From NCBI RefSeq assembly GCF_000331575.1, contig NZ_ANOK01000004.1, positions 124,001-188,000 on the forward strand: a stretch of 64,000 bases of DNA, given 5' to 3'. The translations under genes and the position numbers were made by a program. The notes beneath the pieces were generated by a model. The model saw nothing but the letters and a program-made list of their open reading frames with translations, did no database searches and was not told the origin of the DNA. How positions within the stretch are numbered: position 1 is the stretch's first letter; each line of letters starts with the position of its first letter. The DNA comes from Calidifontibacillus oryziterrae. Its GTDB lineage: Bacteria > Bacillota > Bacilli > Bacillales > Bacillaceae_J. Positions 28,076-37,873 of the stretch are shown piece by piece.

Positions 28076-29623
28076 ATGTACACACCGTATAAACATGAAC
28101 CTTTGACAGATTTTTCAGTAGAAAAAAACCGCAAGGACTTCGAGGCAGCTTTAGAAAAAGTAAACACGTTACTGGGAAAAGATTATGACCTTATTATTGG
28201 TGGTGAGCGCATTACAACAGAAGAAAAAATCGTTTCTGTTAATCCTGCTAATAAAGCTGAAGTGATTGGTCGTGTTTCTAAAGCGAATAAGGATTTAGCT
28301 GAAAAGGCAATGGAAGCAGCATCTTCGGCGTTTAAAACGTGGAGAAAGTGGGATGCTGAAGCAAGGGCAGGAATTCTCTTCCGTGCAGCTGCAATTACTC
28401 GCCGCCGTAAGCATGAGTTCTCTGCGTTGTTAGTTAAAGAAGCGGGGAAACCGTGGAAGGAAGCAGATGCAGATACTGCTGAAGCAATTGATTTTATGGA
28501 ATATTATGCACGTCAAATGATTGAATTAGCGAAAGGGAAGCCGGTATTAAGCCGTGATGGTGAACGGAATCAATATGTTTACCAACCATCAGGTGTAGCA
28601 GTCGTTATTCCGCCTTGGAACTTCGCATTTGCAATTATGGCGGGTACTACTGTAGCTCCAATCGTAACCGGTAACACAGTACTTCTTAAGCCTGCAAGTG
28701 CTACTCCAGTAGTTGCTGCTTGGTTTGTTGATGTTTTAGAACAAGCTGGTCTTCCAAAAGGAGTAGTGAACTTTATTCCGGGAAGCGGAGCTGAAGTTGG
28801 TGACTATTTAGTTGATCATCCGAAAACCGCACTAATTACATTTACTGGTTCACGTGATGTTGGTTTACGTATTTTCGGACGTGCAGCTGTTGTTCAACCT
28901 GGTCAAAAGCATTTAAAACGTGTCATTGCTGAAATGGGTGGCAAAGATACGGTCGTTGTTGATAAAGACTGTGACGTTGAATTGGCGGCGCAATCTATTT
29001 TTACTTCTGCATTCGGCTTTGCGGGGCAAAAATGTTCAGCGGGTTCGCGTGCGGTTGTCCATGAAGATGTTTATGATCAAGTTTTAAACCGTGTCGTTGA
29101 AATTACGAAAGCAGCGGTTACTGGTGATCCAGAAAAATATGAAACATATATGGGACCAGTTATTGATCAAGCTTCATTTAATAAGATTATGGAATATATA
29201 GAAATTGGCAAAAAGGAAGGACGCATAGCAGCTGGCGGAAATGGTGATGATTCAAAAGGTTACTTCATTGAGCCAACGATTATTGCTGATCTTGATCCGA
29301 ACGGAAGAGTACAACAGGAAGAAATCTTTGGTCCTGTAGTAGGTTTCTCAAAGTTTAAGACGTTTGATGAGGGACTTGAAATTGCAAATAATACTGAATA
29401 CGGACTAACTGGTGCGCTTATTTCGAATAACCGTGAGCACATTGAACGAGCAAAGCGGGAATTCCATGTAGGGAACCTATACTTTAACCGCAATTGTACG
29501 GGTGCGATTGTAGGTTACCAACCATTCGGTGGCTTTAACATGTCTGGTACAGATTCAAAAGCAGGTGGTCCAGATTATTTAGCTCTTCATATGCAGGCAA
29601 AAACAATTAGCGAAATGCTATAA
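28076..29623 (+). CDS. putC: 1-pyrroline-5-carboxylate (glutamate semialdehyde) dehydrogenase
   Basis: 515 residues, the full family length. NAD-dependent aldehyde dehydrogenase that turns glutamate semialdehyde into glutamate. General base Glu286 (EMGGKDT) and catalytic Cys320 (GQKCSAGSR); the cofactor fold shows TFTGSRDVG. Start ATG after AAAGGAGAG, 84 bp after putB. The sequence also fits RocA, its arginine-pathway paralogue; context favours PutC. Confidence 0.95.
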   Translation: MYTPYKHEPLTDFSVEKNRKDFEAALEKVNTLLGKDYDLIIGGERITTEEKIVSVNPANKAEVIGRVSKANKDLAEKAMEAASSAFKTWRKWDAEARAGILFRAAAITRRRKHEFSALLVKEAGKPWKEADADTAEAIDFMEYYARQMIELAKGKPVLSRDGERNQYVYQPSGVAVVIPPWNFAFAIMAGTTVAPIVTGNTVLLKPASATPVVAAWFVDVLEQAGLPKGVVNFIPGSGAEVGDYLVDHPKTALITFTGSRDVGLRIFGRAAVVQPGQKHLKRVIAEMGGKDTVVVDKDCDVELAAQSIFTSAFGFAGQKCSAGSRAVVHEDVYDQVLNRVVEITKAAVTGDPEKYETYMGPVIDQASFNKIMEYIEIGKKEGRIAAGGNGDDSKGYFIEPTIIADLDPNGRVQQEEIFGPVVGFSKFKTFDEGLEIANNTEYGLTGALISNNREHIERAKREFHVGNLYFNRNCTGAIVGYQPFGGFNMSGTDSKAGGPDYLALHMQAKTISEML

Positions 29624-29658
29624 TTCTACATCTAAAAACTGTATTAAAATAATAAAAT

Positions 29659-29735
29659 AAGGTATGACTTCGATTGAATTAGTATTGGTTAACGGACAAT
29701 TCGGATTCCAACTAAAGTGAGGTCATACTTTTTCT
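29659..29735 (+). terminator. Terminator after putC
   Basis: AAGGTATGACTTC (29659-29671) pairs, with G-U pairs, with GAGGTCATACTT (29719-29730), followed by TTTTCTT. The 47-base interior contains a second weak stem (TTGG with CCAA). Confidence 0.65.
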
Positions 29736-29862
29736 TATGCATTAAATCAGTGTTTTTGTGTGTAAAAATGTCAGATAATTCACAATATAAAGACTTAAGA
29801 AAATATAGTAAAAAATTGTTCACAAATCTTTAAAATTTTTGTAATATAGAGTTATCAAATAA

Positions 29863-29895
29863 ATTCTATGAAACTAATTTATCGGTTCATAGAAT
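29863..29895 (+). promoter_or_regulatory. Inverted repeat just before the putP ribosome binding site
   Basis: ATTCTATGAA (29863-29872) and TTCATAGAAT (29886-29895) form a perfect 10-bp inverted repeat with a 13-base spacer. It ends right before AAAAGGGAGG of putP, so it could be an operator or an mRNA hairpin that modulates translation. Confidence 0.5.
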
Positions 29896-29911
29896 AAAAG
29901 GGAGGTAAACT

Positions 29912-31381
29912 ATGGAAAATATTCAACTTCTTATTTCTGTAAGCGTATACATGATTGGTATGCTTTGGATTGGTTATTACGCTTACAAACGCACTTCTAA
30001 TTTATCAGATTATATGTTAGGTGGACGCGGACTAGGTCCAATGGTAACAGCATTAAGTGCTGGTGCTGCTGACATGAGTGGCTGGCTATTAATGGGTCTG
30101 CCAGGGGCAATGTATGCAACAGGATTAAGCGCTTCTTGGATTGCGATAGGTTTAACATTAGGTGCATGGGCTAACTGGATTTGGGTTGCGCCACGTTTAA
30201 GGTCATATACGGAATTAGCGAACAATTCAATTACAATTCCTGGTTATTTAGAAAATCGTTTTGGTGATAAATCAAAAATACTTCGCTTAATATCAGGTTT
30301 TGTTATATTAATCTTTTTTACTTTTTACGTTTCCTCAGGGATGGTTTCAGGTGGAGTATTATTCAATAGTACGTTTGGGATTAGTTATCACACAGGATTG
30401 TTTATTATAACAGGTGTTGTAGTAGCCTATACGTTGTTTGGTGGATTCCTAGCTGTAAGCTGGACTGATGCAGTTCAAGGCATGATCATGTTTATAGCTT
30501 TAATTTTAGTACCGATTGTTACAATTATGGAAATTGGTGGATTAGGTACTTCTTTTACAGAAATTCGGACAATCGATCCTGCACTTTTAAATATTTTTAC
30601 AGGTACTAGTTTCTTAGGAATTGTGTCACTTTTTGCATGGGGATTAGGTTATGTTGGGCAACCCCACATTATTGTTCGTTTTATGGCGATTACGAATGTA
30701 AAAGAAATTAAAAAAGCTCGTCGTATTGGGATGAGCTGGATGATTTTTTCTGTATTTGGTGCAATGTTTACAGGACTTATCGGTATTGCTTATTATTCAG
30801 TAAATGGAATGACACTAGCTGATCCGGAAACCATTTTCATTATGTTAGGACATATATTATTCCATCCGATCATTACAGGTTTCCTAATTGCTGCCATTCT
30901 AGCAGCTGTTATGAGTACGATATCATCACAATTGCTTGTTACTTCGAGCTCGTTGACTGAGGACTTATATAAAACGTTTTTCCGTCGTGAGGCTTCAGAT
31001 AAAGAATTGGTGTTTATGGGACGTTTATCTGTTTTAATAGTTTCCATTGTTGCTTTAAGCCTTGCCTGGACAAAGAATGCAACGATTCTTGATCTTGTTG
31101 GTTACGCATGGGCTGGATTTGGATCATCCTTTGGTCCTGTTATTCTTCTCAGCCTATACTGGAAGAGGATGACAAAATGGGGGGCTCTTGCAGGTATGGT
31201 TGTCGGGGCGCTTACGGTAATTATTTGGTCAAACGTTGGATTATCAGATGTCCTTTATGAAATGATTCCAGGCTTTGCAGCGAGCTTATTAGCAGTATAT
31301 GTTGTAAGTATTCTGACATCAAAGCCGTCTTCTGAAATTGAAAAACAATTTGAGGAGTTTGAAAAGACAGTAAAAAATTAA
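29912..31381 (+). CDS. putP: Sodium/proline symporter
   Basis: 489 residues, sodium:solute symporter family, with about 13 membrane helices. Family landmarks: SDYMLGGRGLGPMVTALSAGAADMSGW, cut here as SDYMLGGRGLG then TALSAGAADMSGW, and the Na-binding region SSQLLVTSS. Imports proline for the dehydrogenases encoded upstream. It has its own leader (288 bp) separated from putC by a terminator, so it may be controlled separately. Start ATG after GGGAGG. Confidence 0.94.
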   Translation: MENIQLLISVSVYMIGMLWIGYYAYKRTSNLSDYMLGGRGLGPMVTALSAGAADMSGWLLMGLPGAMYATGLSASWIAIGLTLGAWANWIWVAPRLRSYTELANNSITIPGYLENRFGDKSKILRLISGFVILIFFTFYVSSGMVSGGVLFNSTFGISYHTGLFIITGVVVAYTLFGGFLAVSWTDAVQGMIMFIALILVPIVTIMEIGGLGTSFTEIRTIDPALLNIFTGTSFLGIVSLFAWGLGYVGQPHIIVRFMAITNVKEIKKARRIGMSWMIFSVFGAMFTGLIGIAYYSVNGMTLADPETIFIMLGHILFHPIITGFLIAAILAAVMSTISSQLLVTSSSLTEDLYKTFFRREASDKELVFMGRLSVLIVSIVALSLAWTKNATILDLVGYAWAGFGSSFGPVILLSLYWKRMTKWGALAGMVVGALTVIIWSNVGLSDVLYEMIPGFAASLLAVYVVSILTSKPSSEIEKQFEEFEKTVKN

Positions 31382-31458
31382 TAAAAAAATAGTTTTTTCT
31401 CTTTAAAATTATAGTGAAACATATTTGTTTTCTCATTAATTTAATAGAAATGAAAATG

Positions 31459-31498
31459 CAACTCCTTCTATCTTATTTGGGTAGAGGAGTTGTTTTTT
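31459..31498 (+). terminator. Terminator of putP
   Basis: CAACTCCT (31459-31466) pairs with AGGAGTTG (31485-31492), extended by partial pairing of the loop, then TTTTTT. Confidence 0.85.
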
Positions 31499-31589
31499 GA
31501 TTACGAGATTCCTATTACGGCAGATGCTAATATTTTGCATACATGTTATGATATTGTTATTCATTTGGATTGCAAGGAGGCTGTAATTA

Positions 31590-32822
31590 ATGAAGCAACA
31601 GTTAGCTAAGGCCTTAACAATATCTGACTTTCACAAAGTAGTTGAATATATTAGCCATACTTTGAAAAAACCTATTATATTGGAAGATGACGGGTTTAAT
31701 CTTTTGTCTTATAGTTCCTACTATATTAAAGATTTTGATCAAGCAAACCAACAAACCATTCTTTCAAAAAAATGCCCAATATCGATTCTGGAAAAATTTA
31801 TAGAAGAGGGTATTATCGATCAGTTGCAATCGATTACTGGTCCTTTTCGAGTCCGTAAAATTGAAGAAATAGGTCTTAATCAAAGAGTTGTTGTAAGTAC
31901 ACAACATAAACAATTGATTCTAGGCTATTTATGGGTTCAGGAAATTGAAAAGCTGCTTTCAGAACAAGAGCTTAAGTTTCTTGAGCAGGTTGCAATTCAT
32001 ATAGGAAAGCTATTATATAGAAATAACGTGGCAAAGCGTGAAAAAGATGAAAAAAAGGGACATTTTTACCGTCAGCTACTAAGCAATGGATATAAAAATG
32101 AAAAGGAACTTAAACAACAAGCTGAAACGTTAAACATAGTACTACCGCCAGTTGTAAGAGTAGTAGTGTTTACAGTTGCTGCCGAAGAGGATGATTTGTT
32201 TGACCAACTAAAGGAGACAGTGCAGTCGTATTTAAATGTAACGCTTTGTGCTGTTGAATTAATTGTTGATTCTCGAAAAGTCATTGTGATTCTGGGGGAT
32301 AGCTTCAAAAATAGTTCGTTACAAGTACAAGCAAATGAATTGGTAATTAGAGTTATTAAGAGCTTTGAAACCAACTACTCTATCAAAATATTTGCCGGTA
32401 TTGGCGATGAATATTTGATCTCTTTATTGAGTAGTAGCTACCAAGAGGCGATCGAAGTCATAAAGGCTGCAGAATTTTTAGGGCAACAAGATCATATGGC
32501 ATATGAGTATCAAAAACTAGGAGTTTATAGGTATTTACAAGTATTAGCGGATCATAATCGCGATTCTCAATATGTTAATCCATTGTTATTACAATTACAG
32601 CAAAAGGACCAAGAAAATCAAACAGAGCTGCTGAAAACAGTAGAAGCTTACTTATTAAATAATTGTAAGGCAAAGCAGACTGCAGAATATCTTTTTATTC
32701 ATCCCAATACCTTGAATTACCGAATTAAACAAATAATTGAGCACACTGGGATAGACTTTTCAGATTTTAGTATGAACTGCCAGTTGTTTATCGACTTGCT
32801 ACTATTAAAACAACAAAAGTAA
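31590..32822 (+). CDS. putR: PucR/CdaR-family regulator, PutR-like
   Basis: 410 residues. The N-terminal two thirds is a ligand-sensing region; the C-terminal PucR helix-turn-helix is clear at about 345-405 (CKAKQTAEYLFIHPNTLNYRIKQI). B. subtilis PutR has this length and architecture, lies in the same place after putBCP, and activates those genes in response to proline; the same role is inferred. Start ATG after AAGGAGG. It has its own transcript, behind the putP terminator. Confidence 0.88.
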   Translation: MKQQLAKALTISDFHKVVEYISHTLKKPIILEDDGFNLLSYSSYYIKDFDQANQQTILSKKCPISILEKFIEEGIIDQLQSITGPFRVRKIEEIGLNQRVVVSTQHKQLILGYLWVQEIEKLLSEQELKFLEQVAIHIGKLLYRNNVAKREKDEKKGHFYRQLLSNGYKNEKELKQQAETLNIVLPPVVRVVVFTVAAEEDDLFDQLKETVQSYLNVTLCAVELIVDSRKVIVILGDSFKNSSLQVQANELVIRVIKSFETNYSIKIFAGIGDEYLISLLSSSYQEAIEVIKAAEFLGQQDHMAYEYQKLGVYRYLQVLADHNRDSQYVNPLLLQLQQKDQENQTELLKTVEAYLLNNCKAKQTAEYLFIHPNTLNYRIKQIIEHTGIDFSDFSMNCQLFIDLLLLKQQK

Positions 32823-32831
32823 ATAACTGGA

Positions 32832-32880
32832 GGGACACAGTGGGTGCCAGGGCGGTGTCCATAGAGGTTCCTGACCCCGG
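32832..32880. repeat. Dispersed GC-rich repeat, copy 1
   Basis: This copy carries GTGCCAGG, GGTGTCCATAGAGG and CTGACCCCGG in order, much richer in G+C than the genes around it. The same motifs recur near 46619, 53303 and 55315. It lies between putR and the terminator of the actP-like gene. Confidence 0.85.
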
Positions 32881-32888
32881 CAAAAAAT

Positions 32889-32926
32889 GGAAAATGACTT
32901 GTCCGTAATGGGACAAGTCATTTTCC
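32889..32926 (-). terminator. Terminator of the actP-like gene
   Basis: Perfect 16-bp stem GGAAAATGACTTGTCC (32889-32904) and GGACAAGTCATTTTCC (32911-32926). Read on the minus strand it ends in ATTTTTTG, so it serves the minus-strand symporter gene. Confidence 0.8.
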
Positions 32927-32943
32927 GTGTTATGCGAAGTTTA

Positions 32944-34506
32944 TTACGCTGCTTCGTTTTCTTTTGAATGTACAGTTTTCATAAATTCGTTAACGTCTGC
33001 TGGAACCTTGCGGTCTAGCTTTGAAACAATATATACAGCCAAGAAGCCTGCAGGTACTGTAATAAGGCCTGGGATTTTGAATTGTAATGCTACTGGTAAT
33101 GTTTCTACAAAGAATATGCAATACATTGAACTTAGTAATCCAACAAGCATTCCGGCAATGGCGCCTTTTTCAGTCATACCTCTCCACCATATACCAAGAA
33201 TGAAGATTGGTGCAAATGTACTTGCTGCAACGTTGAAGGCTAATCCTACTAGGTGGCCGATGGATGCTTCTTTAACTAACAAGCCAAGTGCGCCGTAGAA
33301 GAAACCAAGGAATACAATTGCAATTTTACCAGCCCAAACTCGGTCTTTTTCAGTAAGTTTTTTCTTTGTGAAAGTTGCATATAAGTCATGTGCTAGTGCT
33401 CCAGAGCTTGCGATAAATAATCCTGAAACGTTCGAGAAAATGGCCGCGAACGCACCAGCAATAACTAGTCCAAGTAACCACTTACCACCAAGAGCTTCCG
33501 CAGTTGATGGAATGATCATGTTTTGTCCACCTTTCACCATATCACCAATAATTCTTGGATCAGTTGAAGGATCAAGGAACATTGCACGACCAACAGTACC
33601 TAAATATACTGCAAAGAAGAAGAACACACTTGCAAGCACAATTGCCATTAAAGCAGAGCTACGTGCTGCTTTCGCACTTGGATTCGTATAGAATCGAAGT
33701 AAGATGTGCGGAAGGCCAATTGTACCAAATGCTAAACCAATTGTCATTGAGACAGTTTGCCAAAATGATGGGAAGTAAAATCCTGTGCCTAACCAGCTTG
33801 GGCCGTCTACAACAAGATCTTTCCCGTCTGTTGTAAATTGACCTGTACCAGCTAATGAACCCGAAAAGCTACCAATTGTAGCTAAAATTTTATCGTAATG
33901 TAGACCGCCCCAAACCGCTGCAGCTACCATCAAAATAAAAGCGCCAAGACGAATCCAAAGCTCAAGTGCTTGGTTAATTGTTGTTCCCTTCATTCCACCG
34001 ACACCAACATAGAAAATCATAACGAGACATGTAAAAATAATTCCAAATTCATAGGTTGTACCAAAAAACATACTCAAAATTTGTGCAGCTCCTAATAGCT
34101 GAGGTGCAGCATAAAAACCTGAAATTGAAAATACAACTGCAACAGCGACAACACGGGCACGCTTACTATGGAAGCGGTGTCCTAAGAAATCAGCTACAGT
34201 GTACGCACCGAAGCGACGCAATGGACCGGCAACAAAAATAGAAAGAAGAACAAGTCCAATTGAGAAACAGAATGCATAGTAAGCGCCATCATAGCCAAGT
34301 GTGAATGTGAGACCGGCTATCCCTAAAAATGTTGCAGCACTTAAATAATCTCCCGCAATCGCTGAACCGTTCATGAACCATCCAAACTGCCGTCCACCAA
34401 CAAAATAGTCAGATGCTGTTGCGTTTCGCTTAGTTGCATAGGTTATATATACGATCGTTCCAAGTAGAATAAAGGTAAATAAATATTTTGGTTCTAAAAA
34501 TTCCAC
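32944..34506 (-). CDS. actP: Sodium:solute symporter, acetate permease (ActP) type
   Basis: 520 residues with about 13 membrane helices; SSS-family landmarks DYFVGGRQFGWFMNGSAIAGDY, read as DYFVGGRQ then NGSAIAGDYLSAATFLG. Cotranslated with a DUF485 membrane protein, the usual partner of ActP. Imports short-chain carboxylates such as acetate or pyruvate with Na+. GTG start overlapping the DUF485 stop by one base. The substrate is inferred from family and partner. Confidence 0.88.
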   Translation of the reverse strand: MEFLEPKYLFTFILLGTIVYITYATKRNATASDYFVGGRQFGWFMNGSAIAGDYLSAATFLGIAGLTFTLGYDGAYYAFCFSIGLVLLSIFVAGPLRRFGAYTVADFLGHRFHSKRARVVAVAVVFSISGFYAAPQLLGAAQILSMFFGTTYEFGIIFTCLVMIFYVGVGGMKGTTINQALELWIRLGAFILMVAAAVWGGLHYDKILATIGSFSGSLAGTGQFTTDGKDLVVDGPSWLGTGFYFPSFWQTVSMTIGLAFGTIGLPHILLRFYTNPSAKAARSSALMAIVLASVFFFFAVYLGTVGRAMFLDPSTDPRIIGDMVKGGQNMIIPSTAEALGGKWLLGLVIAGAFAAIFSNVSGLFIASSGALAHDLYATFTKKKLTEKDRVWAGKIAIVFLGFFYGALGLLVKEASIGHLVGLAFNVAASTFAPIFILGIWWRGMTEKGAIAGMLVGLLSSMYCIFFVETLPVALQFKIPGLITVPAGFLAVYIVSKLDRKVPADVNEFMKTVHSKENEAA

Positions 34507-34874
34507 TAGCTAATCCCCCTTTCGACCGAAGTTGTTTCATCGGTAGTAGTAAGACTTTCGTAATTTTTCAAACGTTTTTCATATAAATTAACATGAATAT
34601 AGGCAATAATTACTGCGACAGCTAATGAACCAATAGCTGTCATAAACCAACTGATAGTCATGCCACCCCAAAATTTTGTTAACATCAATTCACTTGCATA
34701 CCAATTTAAAACTGGAATAGAAAATATAAATGCGAAATAAACTAAACTTAAGCCAAAACCTGTGCGAAATTCACCTTTCATGATTTTATCAGTTGCTGGA
34801 TCAAGTGGCTCCAATTCAGAAATATCTACACTTCCTGCTGGTACGTAATGTCTTTCTTTATATTCAGCTGCCAT
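34506..34874 (-). CDS. DUF485 membrane protein, partner of ActP-type symporters
   Basis: 122 residues from the ATG at 34874, preceded by AAGGGGGATAAGG; the frame is open further upstream without a better start. Two membrane helices (about 45-65 and 78-100) and the DUF485 FRTGFGLSLVYF stretch. DUF485 proteins are encoded directly before acetate symporters; the exact role is not known. Confidence 0.88.
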   Translation of the reverse strand: MAAEYKERHYVPAGSVDISELEPLDPATDKIMKGEFRTGFGLSLVYFAFIFSIPVLNWYASELMLTKFWGGMTISWFMTAIGSLAVAVIIAYIHVNLYEKRLKNYESLTTTDETTSVERGIS

Positions 34875-35382
34875 TTTCCTTATCCCCCTTATTGTAGAAA
34901 ATTGTAGAAATTCGTTACCCTCTAGTAATAACACCTCCCGAAAAGGTAACACTGTTATACATCAACCATTGTAATGATAATTTTTTAGAAATACCTTACA
35001 ATTTCTTGCTCTTTTTAAAGTGGATAATATTTTAAATGTTTTGAAAGATTAAAAAAGACTGAAATATTCGGATAAAAGCCTTCATAATTCAGCCTTCTTA
35101 GTTCAGTTTTTAAAAACTTTATAGCGAAGTTACTGCCTTCCCATAAAATTATCCAAAATACATACCAGAATATGCAGTCTGTATTTATCGAGTTATTTCT
35201 TATCGTTATAGGACTATTAGGTCATTTTATATGAACAGTAAGTAGGATATTTGTAACAAATATGTTCTATAACAAATTGAAATATGTCGAATTATAAGGT
35301 AAAATCGTATAGGTAGTTATTGGGAGTAAATGGTTTTTATAATAAAATATAATTTGATAGTTTTCCATTAGGAGGGGACTCA
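34875..35382. other. Divergent intergenic region, 508 bp
   Basis: AT-rich stretch between the DUF485/actP operon and the NarL-type regulator gene. It should hold both promoters. I see no tandem repeat, riboswitch or confident palindrome; a weak AAGACTGAA/TTCAGCCTT pairing at about 35053-35100 is the only structure noted. Confidence 0.5.
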
Positions 35383-36039
35383 ATGCCAATCCGAATCATT
35401 ATCGCTGATGATCATGCCATTGTGCGTTCAGGATTAGAAATGTTAGTAAATATGCAGGATGGTATGGAAGTAATAGAAACTGCATGTGATGGTGAAGAAG
35501 TTTTTCAAAAGGCTGTTCAGTTAAAGCCGGATATAGTCATTATGGATTTAAACATGCCACCTGGTGAAAATGGTTTATCTGCAACTAGGAGGTTGAAGGA
35601 AGCAGCCCCCGAAATTAAAGTTCTTGTATTAACGATGCACGATGATAAAGAATATATTTTCCGAGTGTTGCAGGCTGGTGCGTCTGGATATATCTTGAAA
35701 AGTGCAGAAGATATGGATTTAATCAATGCTATTCGGACAGTGCAAAGAGGCGAGGCTTATTTGTATCCAAAAGCACAAAAGCTTTTAATAGAAGACTATA
35801 TGAACCGTATCTCTCAAGATGGTAGTGATGATGTGTTTAACCTGTTATCGACTAGGGAGCAGGAAGTACTTGAATATATAGCCAAAGGTTATACGAATAA
35901 AGAGATTGCTGATATGCTCTACTTATCGGTTAAAACGATTGAATCGCATAAATCAAAGATAATGGAAAAGTTGCAATTAAGAACGAGACCTGAACTAGTT
36001 CGTTACGCTTTAAAACAAGGGTTACTAGACTTCGTATAG
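35383..36039 (+). CDS. NarL/LuxR-type response regulator
   Basis: 218 residues. Receiver with Asp9/Asp10, phosphoacceptor Asp55 (IVIMDLNMPP) and Lys106 (YILKSAED); LuxR-type helix-turn-helix about 152-212 (LSTREQEVLEYIAKGYTNKE). Paired with the kinase gene 10 bp downstream. Its divergent neighbour is the actP operon, so control of carboxylate uptake is a reasonable guess. Start ATG after AGGAGGGGAC. Confidence 0.93.
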   Translation: MPIRIIIADDHAIVRSGLEMLVNMQDGMEVIETACDGEEVFQKAVQLKPDIVIMDLNMPPGENGLSATRRLKEAAPEIKVLVLTMHDDKEYIFRVLQAGASGYILKSAEDMDLINAIRTVQRGEAYLYPKAQKLLIEDYMNRISQDGSDDVFNLLSTREQEVLEYIAKGYTNKEIADMLYLSVKTIESHKSKIMEKLQLRTRPELVRYALKQGLLDFV

Positions 36040-36049
36040 TGGTGACGTT

Positions 36050-37552
36050 ATGCACGCTTTTAACAAAAATGAAATAAGAACAATTTTAATTGCAGGTGCT
36101 GCAATTTTAATCTTTTTTATTACAAGATTATTACATACAACGATTTCTTTTTTTTATGATCCGTCCTATTATTTAATTTCTCATACGCTGCTAGAGCTAT
36201 CTAGCGTATTTGTTTCCTATGTAATATTTATCCATGGGTTGTTAACAGCATCGTATTTTCAGTCTAGGAACAGCTTGAATTTTGGATTATTATTTTTTGC
36301 GATCGGCACCATTGATTTATTTCATACCTTATCTTACAAAGGGATGCCATTTTTTCAATCTGAATATTCAATCCAAATCGCAACGTGGTTTTGGATTGTA
36401 GCAAGATTTATTGAGAGCATCGGTTTATTATGGTTTATTATAAGAAATAATGATAGCAAGGTTGAAGCGATAGAGAAAAATATTAAAATCTTTTTGACTT
36501 TTTTCTTTTTGTTTATTGGAGTATATGGCATTTTATCTTATGCTCAATTTTTACCTGTTCTTGTCATAGAGGGTGTTGGAGTTTCAAATTTTAAAGCAAA
36601 TATGGAATATGCAATAAGTATCATTCATTTTATAACGTTGTTGATCATTGCAACCCAATATGTTACTGAGCGTGTTCCGAGGAAATTGACTATTTCTCTT
36701 GCCGTAGTTTTTCTTTTAATAGGTGAATTAGTTTTTACCCTTTATCGAAATGTGTATGATATGGATAATTTACTAGGTCACTTATATAAAGCAACCGGTT
36801 ATATTTTTCTGTATTATGGTATTTTTTATCCTCAGTTTAAAAGAGTATTCATAGAGCGGGAAAAAGCTGAAAATAAATGGATTCTTGCAGAAGAGCGCTT
36901 AATTGAGCATGAAAAAAAGGTAACGTCACGTATCATCGATGCACAAGAAGAAGAGCGGAAGAGAGTATCGCGCGAATTACATGATAGTATCGGCCAATCA
37001 TTATATAGTATTTTAATGTCATTAAAATTATTAAAGCAGGTTGGCGCAGATCAGAAAATTTTGGAACAAATTGAAAATGTAGAGAAATTAACTAGCAGTT
37101 CAATGGAAGAAGTGAAGTCACTTGCCTTTCAGTTACGCCCAAGTGCGTTGGATGATTTAGGATTATTTTCGGCAATTCGGACACATATTGAAAGGTTTGA
37201 AAACACTTTTGGAATAAAGGTAGATTTTGAAGTGAATGGAATAAAACAGCGCTATTCACCTGAAATTGAGGTAGCACTTTATCGGATTTTCCAAGAGGCA
37301 CTAAGCAATGCGGCCAAATATGCAGAAACTGAAAAGATTACTGTAAGAATAAATAGCGGCAAAAATAGAATCGAGTTATATGTTATTGATGAAGGCATTG
37401 GCTTTAATGTTAAAGAATATGAGAAAACACGAAAAAATAAAGGAATTGGTTTATTTAGTATGAAGGAACGCGCACTTTTAGTAAATGGGTCTGTCGATAT
37501 AGAGTCAATCGAAGGATTAGGTACAAAAGTAAAAGTAGTGGTTCCTTTATAA
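36050..37552 (+). CDS. MASE3 sensor histidine kinase (HisKA_3)
   Basis: 500 residues. MASE3 membrane sensor about 8-265 with the same landmarks as the phosphodiesterase at 21600 (HTLLELSS, IDLFHTLSYKGMPFF, GVGVSNFK). Then a coiled linker, a HisKA_3 domain with His311 (SRELHDSIGQSLYS), and HATPase_c with FQEALSNAAKYA and DEGIGF. It phosphorylates the response regulator encoded just upstream. The start has only a weak site, fitting translational coupling. Confidence 0.93.
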   Translation: MHAFNKNEIRTILIAGAAILIFFITRLLHTTISFFYDPSYYLISHTLLELSSVFVSYVIFIHGLLTASYFQSRNSLNFGLLFFAIGTIDLFHTLSYKGMPFFQSEYSIQIATWFWIVARFIESIGLLWFIIRNNDSKVEAIEKNIKIFLTFFFLFIGVYGILSYAQFLPVLVIEGVGVSNFKANMEYAISIIHFITLLIIATQYVTERVPRKLTISLAVVFLLIGELVFTLYRNVYDMDNLLGHLYKATGYIFLYYGIFYPQFKRVFIEREKAENKWILAEERLIEHEKKVTSRIIDAQEEERKRVSRELHDSIGQSLYSILMSLKLLKQVGADQKILEQIENVEKLTSSSMEEVKSLAFQLRPSALDDLGLFSAIRTHIERFENTFGIKVDFEVNGIKQRYSPEIEVALYRIFQEALSNAAKYAETEKITVRINSGKNRIELYVIDEGIGFNVKEYEKTRKNKGIGLFSMKERALLVNGSVDIESIEGLGTKVKVVVPL

Positions 37553-37568
37553 AAAAGTGATTAGTAGG

Positions 37569-37597
37569 AAGAAGGTCACGAGCTGATCTTCTTTTTT
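37569..37597 (+). terminator. Terminator of the two-component operon
   Basis: AAGAAGGTCA (37569-37578) pairs with TGATCTTCTT (37584-37593), 5-base loop, then five T. The 321-bp gap 37553-37873 otherwise holds only the promoter region of the next gene, with no other element seen. Confidence 0.8.
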
Positions 37598-37873
37598 TCT
37601 TTGATATAGGCAGTTTTTTTAAACGAAACTAGGGAATCCCCTGATTGAATGTTTTTTGAAAATTAGAAATAATATTAAGTAAGCATTATTATGGAGAAAT
37701 AATGCGAGCTCTATTTATTGTTACAGTATGGAAGCGTTTAATAAAGAGACAAGTGAACGGCTGCGTAATGATTCAAAATAGGGCGAATTCAAAAGGGGTT
37801 AACAAACTGCCATTATATCGGCTACTAATGGTAGTTTAAATAAAGGGGGAATAATTATTTTAGGAGGGAAAAA

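Noticed and set aside
32927-33298. Long plus-strand frames inside the actP-like gene (also 33368-33836)
   Set aside because: Mirror frames of a clear membrane transporter gene; composition reflects the opposite strand.
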